Assembly: GCA_029962745.1 (NCBI GenBank)
Contig: CM057161.1
Span: 5,792,887 to 5,856,886 of the forward strand
Source: Echinometra lucunter
Lineage: Eukaryota > Echinodermata > Echinoidea > Camarodonta > Echinometridae
Length of the DNA stretch: 64,000 bases
Direction: 5' to 3'
This document shows positions 1 to 12,010 of the stretch, one piece after another (position 1 is the first letter of the stretch; each line of letters begins with the position of its first letter). The notes beneath the pieces were generated by a model. The model was not told the DNA's origin, ran no database searches, and saw only the letters and a list, made by a program, of their open reading frames with translations. The translations under genes were made by a program, and so were the position numbers.

Positions 1-3000
1 CATTCATTTTGTCTATGATTTTTCCAAAAAAAAAAAGATTTATATGACATTTCGAGTCAGGAATCAACATAATTCTTCCCAAAATGCTTGCAGAATTGAT
101 GTAGCCATGTCATACTCAAACAGTAAATCAAAAGAATTTCTATTTTTCTTGAAAATTAAGATAATGTTAAATTCTGTGCATAAAATGAATGGACAGTTGT
201 CCACGATGACATCACAGATGCTGGCAAAGTTGCCAACTCAAGGATCCCTATAATGCGGATTTGCTTAAAATTTCAAAATTCATAACTCTTGAACAGATTG
301 TCCGATTTTGCTCAAACTTTCACTGTTTATCTGTCTTGTTCATCTGTATTCACTAAAAGCACACTGATGCCTGGGTTGCATTTTTTAAAAAAGTAACTAA
401 TGTACTGCATTCACAGTCTGCCTCCGCTAATAATATCGACCAATTTGTGGCCTTGTACATGTCCTTGTACAACTATACAAGGTATCTTGTGAAAGTCTTC
501 TGGGAGTTATTATTGATTACCCACTTTTGTTTTCATCAGGAAAATGCTAAAAATAATCAAGTACTATACGGTTGGAAGTGTTTATATCTAATTGCCCAAT
601 CGATATTAATAGGTTTCAAATGAACAAACTGCCTCAAGTCAAATGAGGTGTAAGCTTAAGAGTAAGATCGAAAGAGAACGAATGCTAGAGAGAGAGAGAG
701 GGCAGTGGTAAAGAAGTTGGGGACATTTTAACTGCCCCCTATATTTCCAACCGACTTTGTTTACTGGAATGAGAATTTCTTTTGATATAAAGTACGTATA
801 TGAAGAAGTGTTAATTTGATGTTATCATGCCATACAACAGCAATTATTGTTCATTTTCTATTTTCACAGTTATGCACATCAAACTTTGTATTTTACGGTT
901 GGAAATGAAAACAAATGAAATGAAGTAGAAAGAGTGACGTGACAGAGAGAGAGAGATAGAGACAGTCATAACAGTACTTGATAATCTATTGCTTGTTTCA
1001 GTGAGTATGATACGTTAAAGTGTAATGTCCTTGCATAAATTTCTACCGAAATATACTACCCACTTGAAGTTCTCGCCAAAGTATGACATTTCTGGGTCAT
1101 ACGGATTAAAACAAAAGATGAAAGAATAAATAAAATCATACATCCGGTGATGTTTGATGGGAAGGATTGTCATGAAGACGACGGCAGTGATTGATGGCCG
1201 TTGGAAATTCCTCTCGATTCAAATCTCGTTGATAAGTCATCTTAAATGGGGCAATCCTTCATGCGCGATCAAAGACACTATTATCAGCCTCTGAATGATT
1301 ATGAGCCTCTTTATGATCTGGTGATCAGGGGGTTTTCATCAAGGACAGGATCTTGAAGACGGACGGCGTCGATAATGAACAACGACAGACGATCATGAAG
1401 ATAAACACGCCCAGAGGTCGGCGGGATAGTATGAACTTTCTTAATATGACGTCATCAGGAAGTGCAAACATCCTGGAAAAAAGGGGGATGCGTGCTACCC
1501 CTGAAATCTGACCGCGTTATTAATGATGAGAGGAAAGTGCTGATGGGACCAGCGAAAAAAATACCCTACCTAAGAATGGACAGCAAACGATATAACTTTG
1601 AAAAAATTCAAAACATAGGTTTTGGGGTGGGTTCCTCATTTATTTGAAATTTTATGAAATCGGCCTTCAATCTGCAACAAAGGATAACTATCATAATTGC
1701 TTAAAATGGAATAGAAAATTTTTCATGGCTTAAAGAAAGATAAATTCTTAAGGCAATTTCGGAGCAAAAAATGGGATTTACATCATTCTTTAGTAAAATA
1801 AACTTTGGTAGTATAAACGGCAGATAGTGATGATAACACAGAAAGGGAAGAAAAATAAGGGGGGGGGGGGGAGAGAGAGACTCCTTGCTTCTTTTTCAAG
1901 TTCAGGTTTAATTTTACAAGACGGAAGTTTACGGTTCGGTGTTTTACATGCTTTTATCAAATTTAAGTCCAGACAGAATATTCCCCCAAAATGTATGAAG
2001 GCTCTTGTAGGACTACCTCTCAAGAACAACACGGTAAACGATTGCCGAGCTGCGATGTCATGTTCACATCCTAAACAAAAGCAACAAACAAACAAACAAA
2101 CAAAAAAACAAACAAACAGGGAAATGAAATGAAGCCTAAGGCAAGGTGATGTCAAGAGTAATATTACTGTCTCCCGAGCCCATTTGATTTTGAAAGCAAA
2201 TTTTTAAAATGTTCCACAAAGCAAAGCACCGAGTCGACCTTTTTTTCCAACGTTGTCAGGAGCGTAAATATTGGGGATCAAAATATATCGTGTCATTCTA
2301 GAACTTGTTGGCAAGCAAGGTGTAAAATACAGCCCAAGGTATCACAAGAAAGAAAAGAAAAGAAAAGAAAAGAAAAGAAAAAAAAAACAGGGCGCTTGAG
2401 GGTCATTTACATCTGGATTATTTCGTTCTAAAATTAATATTACGGTGCTCGTCGTAAATTAATCTTAAAATTCGATTTGAAATTAGGGCTACGTTAGGGT
2501 TAGGGTTGGTTAAATGTTTGGTTTAAAGATGTTAAAGGACTTAACTTTGAAATGCAGGCTATTCATCGAGGAGCGATTGTGGACCTCGTGGTATTTAATT
2601 CCGTACCAGACCAAATGCTTAAAACGTGTGGATGAACCGGTTTTTGATCTGATTTCAAATATCATTATTTTAGTAAGAAATAAGCCGTGCTCAAGCCCCA
2701 TAGTGTCCCGTATTCTCTGATCCCACTGGCAAAAGTTTTGCAGAGTTTTTTGTGCCTTTCCTTACACGGTCACTTGCATTATAATTTGATATGAAGCCTG
2801 AGGCATTTAAAACAATACTGATTATAACTCACAACATTTAGCCTATGAAGGTATTAAAAAACAAAAAACAAAAAAAAAAATCGAAAAGCATTCAGTAATC
2901 ATCTACGCATGTATTTTATAAATATTGCGCTGAAATATCGCACTCCTCATTTAGACTTGTAGAGGTCTTACATGAAAAAAGGACTTACCTTCGAACCGTT

Positions 3001-3120
3001 TTTTTATCGGAATTTCAAAATGTTTAGGCAAGCTTAAGTAGAAAAAGAGTATTCTTTTACCTCGGGAAAAAATCCGTTCACTTTGCGAGGATAAGGCATG
3101 TAGCCATCTCGCTTATGGCA
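1..3120. other. Anonymous AT-rich DNA, no gene seen
   Basis: No open frame here resembles a known protein and no coding-like block spans more than a short random ORF. It holds short (GA)n runs near 686-702 and 943-962, a 13-base poly-G near 1859-1871 followed by GA, a (CAAA)n tract near 2083-2118, a (GAAAA)n tract near 2344-2389, and a short TTAGGG-like stretch at about 2490-2508. A perfect CRE-type octamer TGACGTCA lies at 1447-1454 without a visible TATA box after it. Confidence 0.6.
2344..2389 (+). repeat. (GAAAA)n microsatellite
   Basis: About seven GAAAA units in succession end in a poly-A run. It is purine-only on the plus strand, like most simple repeats in this window. Confidence 0.8.
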
Positions 3121-3138
3121 ACAGTGAAGTCACGTAAG

Positions 3139-3173
3139 TGACGTCAGACCAATCGCGCTATAGTCTATAAATA
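3139..3173 (+). promoter_or_regulatory. Candidate core promoter: CRE, CCAAT and TATA
   Basis: Three classical promoter motifs lie in order on the plus strand within 35 bp: a perfect CRE TGACGTCA at 3139-3146, CCAAT at 3149-3153 and TATAAATA at 3166-3173. Spacing fits a Pol II promoter with a start near 3196-3203. No convincing coding exon follows within the next 300 bp; the short frame that opens there is unrecognised. It could be the promoter of a non-coding RNA or a decayed element, or chance. Confidence 0.35.
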
Positions 3174-3899
3174 ATATTGAAGTCGATTTGGCCTTTAATC
3201 AGAATGAAAGACTTAAAACCCAGTAACAAATTGGTCATTGGTATTCATAGCATTATCCGGAACTTCACTTGGGAAGATTACATTTGTTTATATATCCATG
3301 TCTATTGTAAATGCGACTTCTTCAAAAATCTCATCGCGTGCGCTGAGCTTAAGAAAAACGCTACATACTGCATCATTGCCTTGTTGCATATTCTGATGAG
3401 AGTATTAGGAGTTTTCAAAGTTTCCCAAAGTTCTTTGTAGCTTAATCCAATAATCAGTGAAATCCCGCAAAGCTTAGCTAGTAATCATATACTTACTTAA
3501 ATCTATGCAAATCCTCTCACACAAATCATTTACATATTTATGGAATATGTAATGTAAACGGAAGTTATTTGAAAGATTTTCTTTTTCTGTGTTTGATGAG
3601 CAAAGTCTGCTCTTCATGGGGTATAGATAAAAATAAGCAAGTAAGTTATTCTTTTTTTTTTTATGAAAGCGAGCCTTCTTATCATCTTCATGAATTACCT
3701 GCCTCCAGTGGATTTTTATGAGCATTAGTGTAAATCTAATTTTCAGGGAACTGTACCTACCGTGCCTACTTGAGGTATCATTGACGCAGTGTTCCTTGCA
3801 TACGCTGAATGATTTAGAATTTTGCATTTTAACTCATACATGCCAATTGTAATGATATCGCAAAGTGACATCTCTCTGACACTCTTCTGGGCAGTTCAT

Positions 3900-4005
3900 C
3901 ATCTACACATTTGTCTCTTTCTTTCTTCCTCTTCACTCTCTCTCTTTCTCTCCATTTTCTTTTTTCTCTCTCTTCCCTTCCTCTCTCTCTCATACCTTCA
4001 CACAC
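3900..4005. repeat. (CT)n-rich low-complexity tract
   Basis: Imperfect CT/TTC repeats fill about 100 bp. This is one of the few places where the plus strand carries the pyrimidine strand of the GA/CT repeats. Confidence 0.75.
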
Positions 4006-4884
4006 TCTCGGCATATCTTTTCTTTTAAGTTCGGAAAATTAATCCAATGCATATTTTTATTCTAAATCCTAAGTACGAAAGGAATCAACATAATACTCGT
4101 CCATATTTATTTTTCTTCTGTATACCTGCTGCCACTTTGTATCCACTTGTGGCATTTAGATATTGTCAGGATTATGTCTCTAGTTAATGCTGAATAATAT
4201 TTTCTAATTCATCATCTTCATAGAAAAGACTAAAGCTGTAGCAATACTTGTTATTATCTTTATAATGCGCTTAAAATTAATTCACTTTTAGAAGGTAAAT
4301 TGTATAGCTTCATAAAATCACGATTTTGAAGAGACAGTGATGTTAGATATTACTTGTAGAGTCTTTCTGTCTTTAAGCACTTATCAACTTATCGCAGATA
4401 TTATAATTCAAATTATATAAAAGTTGAAAATAGCTGTCACCTCACTGATGCTACAGGGATGTTAAGATGGGTAATGATTTATGGAAATAATAACATAATA
4501 TAAAGTATCTTTTTTTAAAATCTTAATATGTCTTAAATGACTTCAATTTTCTTCACGGAATTGTTTGAATTCCCTATGTATATAGATTCTCTAATATGAT
4601 GTTATTCATTCATTTTCATTACTCATTTTTAATACATATCTTTGTTACACTGAAGTGTTTATGAATAATCTCTCGAATATTTTCAAATGTGAACTTTCCG
4701 CATTATTGTCGCGCATCTTTATTTTTTTAATTTTTATAAGCCATCAGTGAAATGAAACGAAATGAAAATGAATAAAAAGACACGTTTTGGAGAGATGATC
4801 TCGTAAAAATATTGGAGCCCGTTAATCTCTTATTGCAGGAGAATTCATGCCTGGCATTGTATTGGTAATAGGCGCCAATGCATA
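4006..4884. other. Anonymous AT-rich DNA
   Basis: AT-rich sequence with no ORF of interest, no TIR pair and no recognisable RNA gene. Confidence 0.55.
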
Positions 4885-5430
4885 ATCTGCGTTAGATATT
4901 AACAAATTTTTTTTTCTTTCTTCTTATGCGGGCTAAAATAGTTCATACATGATAACCTAAGTTAGATATAAACTATTTTTCTCTTTCTTTTTATGCAATC
5001 GAAAAATAGTTCAGGCATAGTAATCAACATTAGATGTAAACTACTTTTCTTTCCCTTCTTATGCAGGCCAAAAATAGTTCATATATATATAATCATGTAC
5101 GTTAGATATGAACTATTTTTCTCTTTCTTCTTTTGCAGGCGAAAAAAAAATCATAATAATCTACGTTAGATATGAACTAGTTTTTCTCTATCTTCTTATG
5201 CTGGCGAGTTATAATTCATGTTTCATCTATGTTAGATAGGATTTTTTTTCTCTCCTTAGGCAGGCGAAAATAGTACATATCTAATCATCCAGATGTGAAC
5301 TATTTTTTCCCTTCTTATGCCGACAAAAATAGTTCACATTAATAATCTACGTTAGATCTGAACTATTTTCTCCATCTGCTTACGCAGGCGAAATATAATT
5401 CACGTTTCATCTAAATTAGATATGAACATT
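4885..5430 (+). repeat. Tandem array of about nine hairpin-forming units
   Basis: Units of about 58-72 bp recur nine times, marked by GTTAGATATGAAC-like boxes starting near 4891, 4961, 5029, 5101, 5165, 5231, 5289, 5351 and 5414. Each unit also carries the reverse-complementary half (AAAATAGTTCATA against TATGAACTATTTT), so every unit can fold into its own stem. A T-rich CTCTTTCTTCTTATGCAGGCG-like segment links units. The copies are diverged, so the array is not young. No coding capacity. Confidence 0.75.
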
Positions 5431-6029
5431 TTTGCTGCATAAAAAGAGTGAGTAAAATATGAGGACAGTTGAAATGCTCTAAGAACCACAATTTGATCGT
5501 GGAAAAGTTTAAACACATTCATTGAACTGACAATGAAGCTTTCATTGTAAAAATCAAAATGTCTTTTATCTATGGCTTTTATCACGAAATGATTTATTTC
5601 TACCGTCATAACTCCAGGTTTCGAAATTTGGATATGATGATTTATCACCTCGGTTAGAGTTTACATTACAGTTTAATTGCTTTCCTTCTAAGCATGAATC
5701 TTTTATTTACGGCTGAAAATGCATAAAATTCATCTCCAATGAGCAGCTCTCAACTGGTGAGGTTAAAAAGTAGCTAAAATCGAAACCCACGCAAATTTTT
5801 GTTAAAGTTCTAACAAGGGAACCAACGTTGAGTATTCGCTAAAACGTAATTTCTTGGGATTTACGTTCATGAACGTACAGAAAATGATTTTTTTTGGACC
5901 GAAACATTGTAAACCATTTAAAGAAAACTGTCCGAAAGAGACATACTCTGAGAAGCACCACATTCAGACACGTCTTCAAACACTTAGACTGAAATGTTCA
6001 ATTTTGCCACCTAAATGCAACAATGGCAG
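5431..6029. other. Anonymous stretch between two repeat arrays
   Basis: No recognisable gene or element. Short frames here have no family resemblance. Confidence 0.5.
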
Positions 6030-6370
6030 CACCTTTTGAGGTACAATCTTGCACCCTACATGGAAAAGGTGCAAAGATGCACCCTCTTGTACTTGTTTGC
6101 ACCCAGAAACGCCCGTCTGCACCCTTAAAGGATCAACAATGCACCTTTAGGGGTGCAGAAATTTTGCATTAAAAAGGGTGCAAATTTGCACCTTTCCTAA
6201 AGGGTACAACTTTGCACCCTTACGGGTGCAAAATGTAGCTCACTGCACCCTTAATGGTGCATAATGCTTCTTTTGGTGCAAAGTTGTACCCTTAAAGGAG
6301 CTCTCATTATTGCATTTGAAGGGTGCAAAATTGAACCTTTTACTCTTAGTGTGCAAGGGACAAAACATGT
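6030..6370. repeat. Cluster of short palindromic GCACCCTT/AAGGGTGC motifs
   Basis: At least a dozen copies of TGCACCCTT or its complement AAGGGTGCA occur within about 330 bp, in both orientations and with irregular spacing. Neighbouring opposite copies form many possible small stems, for example TGCACCCTTA facing AAGGGTGCA. Variants with CACCTTT and GTACCCTT show divergence. There is no terminal repeat pair that would define a transposon. Nature unknown. Confidence 0.7.
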
Positions 6371-6859
6371 TGTTCACTTTGCCCGATCATCTTTAACTTC
6401 TTTATTTCTATTTGCACATTTCGTTACAAAATTTTGATTGGAAGAAACATATCTTTGTGGCCTTTACAGTTCACGTTGATTTGGTAAGATTCTGATGTGA
6501 GATTTCTAACTTTTCCCCAAGCATTTCCCGAAGCCGAGATTGCCTTTAAATGTCTTTCCAGTCTGACGTACAACCTCGTCAAGTATAAGATTGCTTTCTC
6601 ATACAAACACTTGGCTTATGACAAAGGTCAAGTTAGGCTTTTTGATACACTGCCGTTTTCTCTCTAGCCCGGGGCACATTGTTTTAATAAAAACAACATT
6701 TTGGTTGAAATCATGCCATGCATGGCTTCCTTACTGCACGGGGTCGTGTCAGCTTGGCTGAAAAAGAGCCTCGGTAAAATATACACGAGTTAATCAAGCA
6801 GGAACATTTTGCCTTTGGGTGATTTCTGAGTGCAAGGAAAGAGGCTCCGAATACACGTG
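6371..6859. other. Anonymous DNA
   Basis: No element or gene recognised. The 3' end leads into the following tandem array. Confidence 0.5.
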
Positions 6860-7381
6860 AAATCGAAATGGGAAAATGTCCATTCGCTAGAATGGCAAGG
6901 CACTGCAACATTCATGACAAGAGAGAAATCAATCATGCTTCATATAATGGAAATGAAAAATGTCCATTCGCTGGAATGACAAGGCACTAGATTCATGAAA
7001 AGAGAGAAATCCTGATTCACATCTTGACAGAAAAGAATGGGAATGGAAAAAAAAAACCATGTCCATTCGCTAGAATGACAAGGCGCTGCTTCATTCATGA
7101 AAAGAGAGAAATCATGAATCGCAGTTTGACAGAAAAGAGTGGAAATTGAAAAGTGTCCACTCGCTAGAATGACGAGGCAATGCAGCATTCATGACAAGAG
7201 AGAAATCAATCATGATTCATAATCATTTTGACAGAAAAGAATGGAAATGAAAAATGTTCATTTGCTAGAATGACAAGGCACGGCTACATTCATGAAAAGA
7301 GAGAAATCACGAGTCACACTTTGACAGAAAAGAAAGGAAATGAAAGAAATGTTCACTTGCTGAAATGACAAGTCAGTCTAT
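6860..7381 (+). repeat. Tandem array of 82-100 bp units, interrupted on the right
   Basis: Six units carry a TGTCCATTCGCTAGAATGAC-like box followed by AAGGCAC, a CATTCATGAAAAGAGAGAAA segment and TTTGACAGAAAAGA. The boxes begin near 6877, 6960, 7060, 7154, 7254 and 7350. A seventh, more diverged box lies at about 7808, on the far side of the TIR element at 7384-7726. The transposon therefore landed inside or at the edge of the array. Confidence 0.8.
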
Positions 7382-7383
7382 TA

Positions 7384-7726
7384 CTGCTTTCACACCAAGG
7401 TACGGTCGCTGCGAGCGGTCGCTGCGACCGATCGGACGTGCTTTCACACCTCCGTCAAAATTTGGTCAGGCCCAGAGCGATCGGTCGCTGTATAGCTGAC
7501 CTAGCCGGAAGCGGAAGTAGAGATAGTGCGTAGGCATGTATGGGGGGTCATTGCATTTCGATCGGTCGCTGAGTACGATGTGCTTTCACATCTAGCTTGC
7601 ATCGGTCGCGATCGATCGCTGAAGTACCTCACCGACCGTACTCAGCGACCGATGAAATGCTTTCACACTATGATTTCATCGGTCGCAGCGACCGGTCGCA
7701 GCGACCGTACCTAGGTGTGAAAGCAG
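7384..7726 (+). mobile_element. Non-autonomous DNA transposon, family A copy 1 (TA target site)
   Basis: A 343 bp element begins CTGCTTTCACACCAAGGTAC and ends with its near complement (GTACCTAGGTGTGAAAGCAG). It is flanked by TA on both sides (7382-7383 and 7727-7728), as for a Tc1/mariner-type or other TA-inserting transposase. It is more GC-rich than its surroundings and full of GCGACCGATC/GATCGGTCGC motifs. The subterminal motif TGCTTTCACA also recurs internally three times. There is no transposase; ORFs across it are artefacts. Copy 2 at 20006-20383 is in opposite orientation. Confidence 0.85.
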
Positions 7727-7728
7727 TA

Positions 7729-9594
7729 TATGATACTGCAGTTGTGAAATAAGAGCGGTAATGTGTAGAATTCGAAAAAAAAATTGAAAGAAAATAATGG
7801 AACTCTGGAAATGTCCATTCTCTAGAATGTCAGGCAATAGAAATGATTCATGACATTCACCCCTAAATCATCATGGTATGCTAAGAACGTTGCAGTAACT
7901 TTGATTGTGGATTAGATTTAGGACAGTCGGAAGAAGGGAGGGGGGCGGCGAATTTACCAACATTTTTAGGTGGCTTTACGTCCCTAATTTGGAAATATGG
8001 TACTAGTACGTTAACCCCTATATATCATATTGGCTTAGATCTGAAACTAGGATTCGATATTTTTGTGAAACACACCATTTTGATCATTTTTATTTCAAAC
8101 TGAAAGGAATCTTTTAAAAATGGTCACATATTTTCGGACATCAACCTCTTGTGCCTATTTATAGAAATCGTGTCTGAAACGTATCACAATACTCTCAGAA
8201 AAATGAGGAAAAAAAAGAAACCCCGGTCACTGGAAAAAGATTATTCAGGTAGCTTGATGCTGCACTGAGTGTTTACCAAAAACAGATGATGCTTAATAAT
8301 GCTATTGAGATCTCCTCTTTTATGGAAGAACGTTTTTCTTAGTGGTTGGAAGGGGAGGAATATCATGGTAAAAAAAAAAAAAACCCCAAAAACCCACATT
8401 TTAGTCAACAGATAAAAGGCACCATCCCCAGGTGGAGAAGAAATAATAAGACATGTTGACATTGAGAAAGGCATTCAAGAAAGTAATAATTATTGTAATC
8501 GGGAAGAGCTCTTGTTCTTTTTTTTTTTTTTAGAAAGATATGTTTATTGGTATTGTTAGGTATTTATGGATGTTTATATTCGTAAATTTTCAGAAATTTA
8601 GAGAGGAGAAAAATGAAATTAACTCACTAGATAATTTTAAATATAAAAAAGGAAAGGCGATGGGAGGGGCAGGGGAGGTGAGGGGAGGGATGGCAGGACT
8701 ACCAAATCTGTTTTTTATAAGAAACAAAAATTATGTATACATGGAATATGAATTATTATTGGGGAAGGCGGGGAATGTAGTGACCAGTAAGAAACAGGTA
8801 ACACAACTGAGTTATTGCGATATTTTATTTAATGTTCTAACATTCAAAATAACAGGAACAAAACAAAACGAACCCTCCCAACAAACAATCTTAAAAAAAA
8901 TACTGTCTAAAGTAATTCCAATGACTAAAAAGGGAAAATTGTAAAACTATACCCCTTTTTTCTATTTCCTTTTTTTCTTTTGTACCAGAAAATCTAACAA
9001 AAGATAGCTGTTAAAAGGGAGCCCATGCATTAAAAATCATCACGAGTATCACGAAATGGCTGACAGATATGCCAGTGGCATTGCACTCCATGTACAATTT
9101 TTCAATGACGCTGCCTCTTAGAAAAGGAAGAAAGTATATCGTTTAAGTGCTTTGTGCTTGAGCCAGAGTATCGACAAATGTATAAAGAGAAATACTGTAA
9201 TATCCTTCAGGAATAGAAATGCTATTTTCAGGTTTCCACGGAGATGGGTTTTCAAGCTTTCTATTGAAATTTACAGAATAATGGCTTGCTTGAATGTTTC
9301 CTATTCACCTGTGCACGGCGTGAAATCAGTAGCCTTTAGAAATTATAAGAAGCAGAAAAAAAAACCGAATAAGAAAATATATATACAATTGGCAATGTAA
9401 CCACTGTCTGTACTTACATCCCTTTATTTGAATGCGATTTAAATGTGGAAAATCGATCTTCTTTCATCTTCGATGTCATTTTGACCAAGCATTGCTTTGA
9501 ATCCCCCTCACAATATTTGAAATACGTTAAGAACACTAAGAAAGCTTACAGGTTTTTCAAAAAATAGCTTTGGGTAGGGTGGATTTGGGTAGTG
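7729..9594. other. Array remnant then anonymous DNA
   Basis: The start holds the last diverged tandem unit (to about 7870). The rest has no recognised element. A 134-codon open frame at 8540-8944 (plus) has no family resemblance and a skewed Lys/Asn/Gly-rich composition expected of AT-rich random sequence plus a G-rich patch, so I do not call it a gene. Confidence 0.5.
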
Positions 9595-9607
9595 GTTGCC
9601 AGGCAAC
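9595..9607 (+). promoter_or_regulatory. RFX-type X-box motif
   Basis: GTTGCCAGGCAAC fits the palindromic RFX X-box (GTNRCC, 0-3 spacer, RGYAAC) with both half-sites intact. In animals such sites often lie just upstream of ciliary genes, but no ciliary exon is recognisable downstream here, so it may be chance or a distal site. Confidence 0.3.
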
Positions 9608-10028
9608 GACTTTGCATGAATTATGTTTCATTTTTGCTCACATCGTGATGTTATAGAGCATTCTGACATCTGTGGTGATGGGTAAATTCATGACTGATCA
9701 GTATCACGTCTTAAACATGGAATTAAAAGGATTTCATGATGGCGGAAATAAATATGAGGATATAGAGTGAGGGAGGATTATCAACGCGAACACATAGGGA
9801 GGACTTTACAAGAAATATAAAAAAGATTAAGAGTAGGTGGGAGAGAGAGAGATAAATTGGATCGACTGGGGGAGAGAGAAGAAAAAAAGAAGAAGGGTAG
9901 ACTGGGGTTGAGAGGAAACTGATACAGTCAAATCTCGTGTACAAGAGAAGCGATGGGATGATGCTATCACTGACAGACGAGAATATGAAGAGAGAGATAG
10001 AGAGAACTAGAGACAGTACTTTTGTGTG

Positions 10029-10066
<38 letters not shown>

Positions 10067-10684
10067 AGAGAGAGAGAGGAGATTAAATTGAATTGAAATG
10101 AATTAATTTTATAATCTTTTCCTCTCAGCCAGCGGCTGAATTTAGAAATATGTCCAAAATTAAAAACATGATATAATGAAAATGTACGTACATGAAGATC
10201 GTATTATTTTACAGTTTAAATTCATGAATGAATTGATATTATTTTCAGGTATTTTTTTTTTTTTTTTTAATTTTTATGAAATAGATGATTGTGGGATTTA
10301 TTCGACAACGTAATGATGAAAATAAATTGTTTTCCTCGTTCAACAATAAATGATGAGACATGCAAACTGCACTTAAGTATACTCAGACGATACCTCAGAC
10401 ATAGACATATTTTTTTTTGCTTTATCGATCTTGTAACAAACCATTTCGGCTGTTTTATTTGAGCAAAAGTTGAGAAGATGCCCCCGTTTAATTTTCTTTA
10501 ACCTGCAGAAAACCATTTTTCTTTTAGAATTCTCTCTTGGACTGAAAGACGATTTTTATGAATCTATTAGTATAATTGCAAAGCCTATTTAGGTCCACAT
10601 CCCGTGGATTATAAAATCTCCGTACATTGGCGTCATCAGCACCTATCTCATTACGCACATTGAAGAGCTGAATGAAATTCAATG
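9608..10684. other. Anonymous DNA with GA-rich patches
   Basis: No gene seen. GA-rich sequence occupies about 9836-9905 and a (GA)n array lies at about 10030-10080. A poly-T run is near 10250-10268. Confidence 0.5.
10030..10080 (+). repeat. (GA)n microsatellite
   Basis: Nearly perfect GA dinucleotide array, purine strand on plus. Confidence 0.9.
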
Positions 10685-10870
10685 CTTATAAAGAGACCGC
10701 CTCTCGTGTCGGCTCATTAGGATGGTTGCGCCCATCATGAATATTTTCAATATTGTCAGAGAGAATATGTAATCAAACACATTAATCATGTTAATGTAGC
10801 ATAGTTCACTGCCTTTAAAAGAGACCGCCTTTACCTTGTCGGCTTGTTTGAGAGGCTGCACCAATCATGC
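10685..10870 (+). repeat. Two-unit direct repeat, about 133 bp period
   Basis: AAAGAGACCGCCT followed by a diverged TGTCGGCT box occurs near 10691 and again near 10820, each followed by related sequence ending in CAATCATG/CCATCATGAAT. This looks like an old tandem duplication or two fragments of one dispersed repeat. Confidence 0.55.
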
Positions 10871-11498
10871 ATATAGGGGAAATTGACGCTTAGCAGTCCT
10901 GCGTATTGTTAAAGACCGTATTCAACAATGCAGTTTTCACTACCATGACTACAGTGCCACAATGCGTGGTAATGATATATGACATTAATGAAACGAAGCG
11001 TTAACATCAAATTCTTTTATGGGAGCCTAATCATATTAGGAATATCATGGTTATCACGGATAAATCCAAACAAAAACAGGATAACGTCACATTTGACATT
11101 TTGAAACAAAGGATACTCTACGGTAATTATCTGTGGTGGTCTAGTCGTTTAAACCGCTATAGTCAAGAACACGCATGACTGCCAAACTATGTTTTAATGT
11201 ATTTGCCTTTTATTTTTAGTGGCCATTGCCCTTGTCTCGAAAAGACTATACATTTTGTGTGCACACATGATGTTGTACACGAGAATAAAATGGAGGAAGA
11301 TACGGAAAACTTTCTACAAATCCAACAGTAATGAGTGATGGGTGGATAGAAAACCAAGGAAAGAGACCGAGAAAGGAAGAAGGGGAAAGAAGAGAAGGGT
11401 GAGAAAGAACCAACTTGGAGAAAAGAAGAAAGAATAAAATGACGAGAGGCAGAGATAGAGAGGAATAAGTGGAGACCTGCAGATATAGAAAAGACAAT

Positions 11499-11538
<40 letters not shown>

Positions 11539-11979
11539 AAACTAGATAGAACTAGGGCTGGTTTAATCATGTTAATTAAGACAGCAATGGATCCATCATG
11601 TTCACAAACCGAATACAAACTGATGTAAGTGGGTGCTGTATTACTCGCATTAAAAAAAAAAACACAGGGGAACTATGCCAAAATGAAGAGGACAACAACA
11701 AAATTAAGTCAAAGAAGGATAACTTAAGAAAAGGGAACGAAAGGAAGGATGTCACAGACGTACGTTGGAAAGAGAATGATGGACCGCTTCGGTAAATGGC
11801 ATACACGCATGTATACATAAGAATCCGGGAGGATGTAAAGTGAAGGCCGGAATTCTCCTCCATAACCCACATTGCCTCTTCTTCAAGTCAGAGAGAGGGA
11901 GAGAGATAGATAGAGAAAGAGAGAGAGAGAAAAAAAAAAGCTAGAGAAAGAAAGGGAGAAAGAAAGCATGTGTATGTGT

Positions 11980-12010
<31 letters not shown>

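Noticed and set aside
2484..2508. TTAGGG-like telomere repeat
   Set aside because: Only two to three units (TTAGGGTTAGGGTT); too short to indicate a telomere or a telomere relic.
4885..5430. CRISPR-like regular repeat array
   Set aside because: The units are contiguous tandem repeats with variable length and no unique spacers, in a eukaryotic, transposon-rich context; the same holds for the arrays at 6.9 and 41-45 kb.
8540..8944. 134-codon plus-strand frame
   Set aside because: No family resemblance; composition reflects AT-rich sequence and a GGGA-rich patch; no supporting promoter or splice context.
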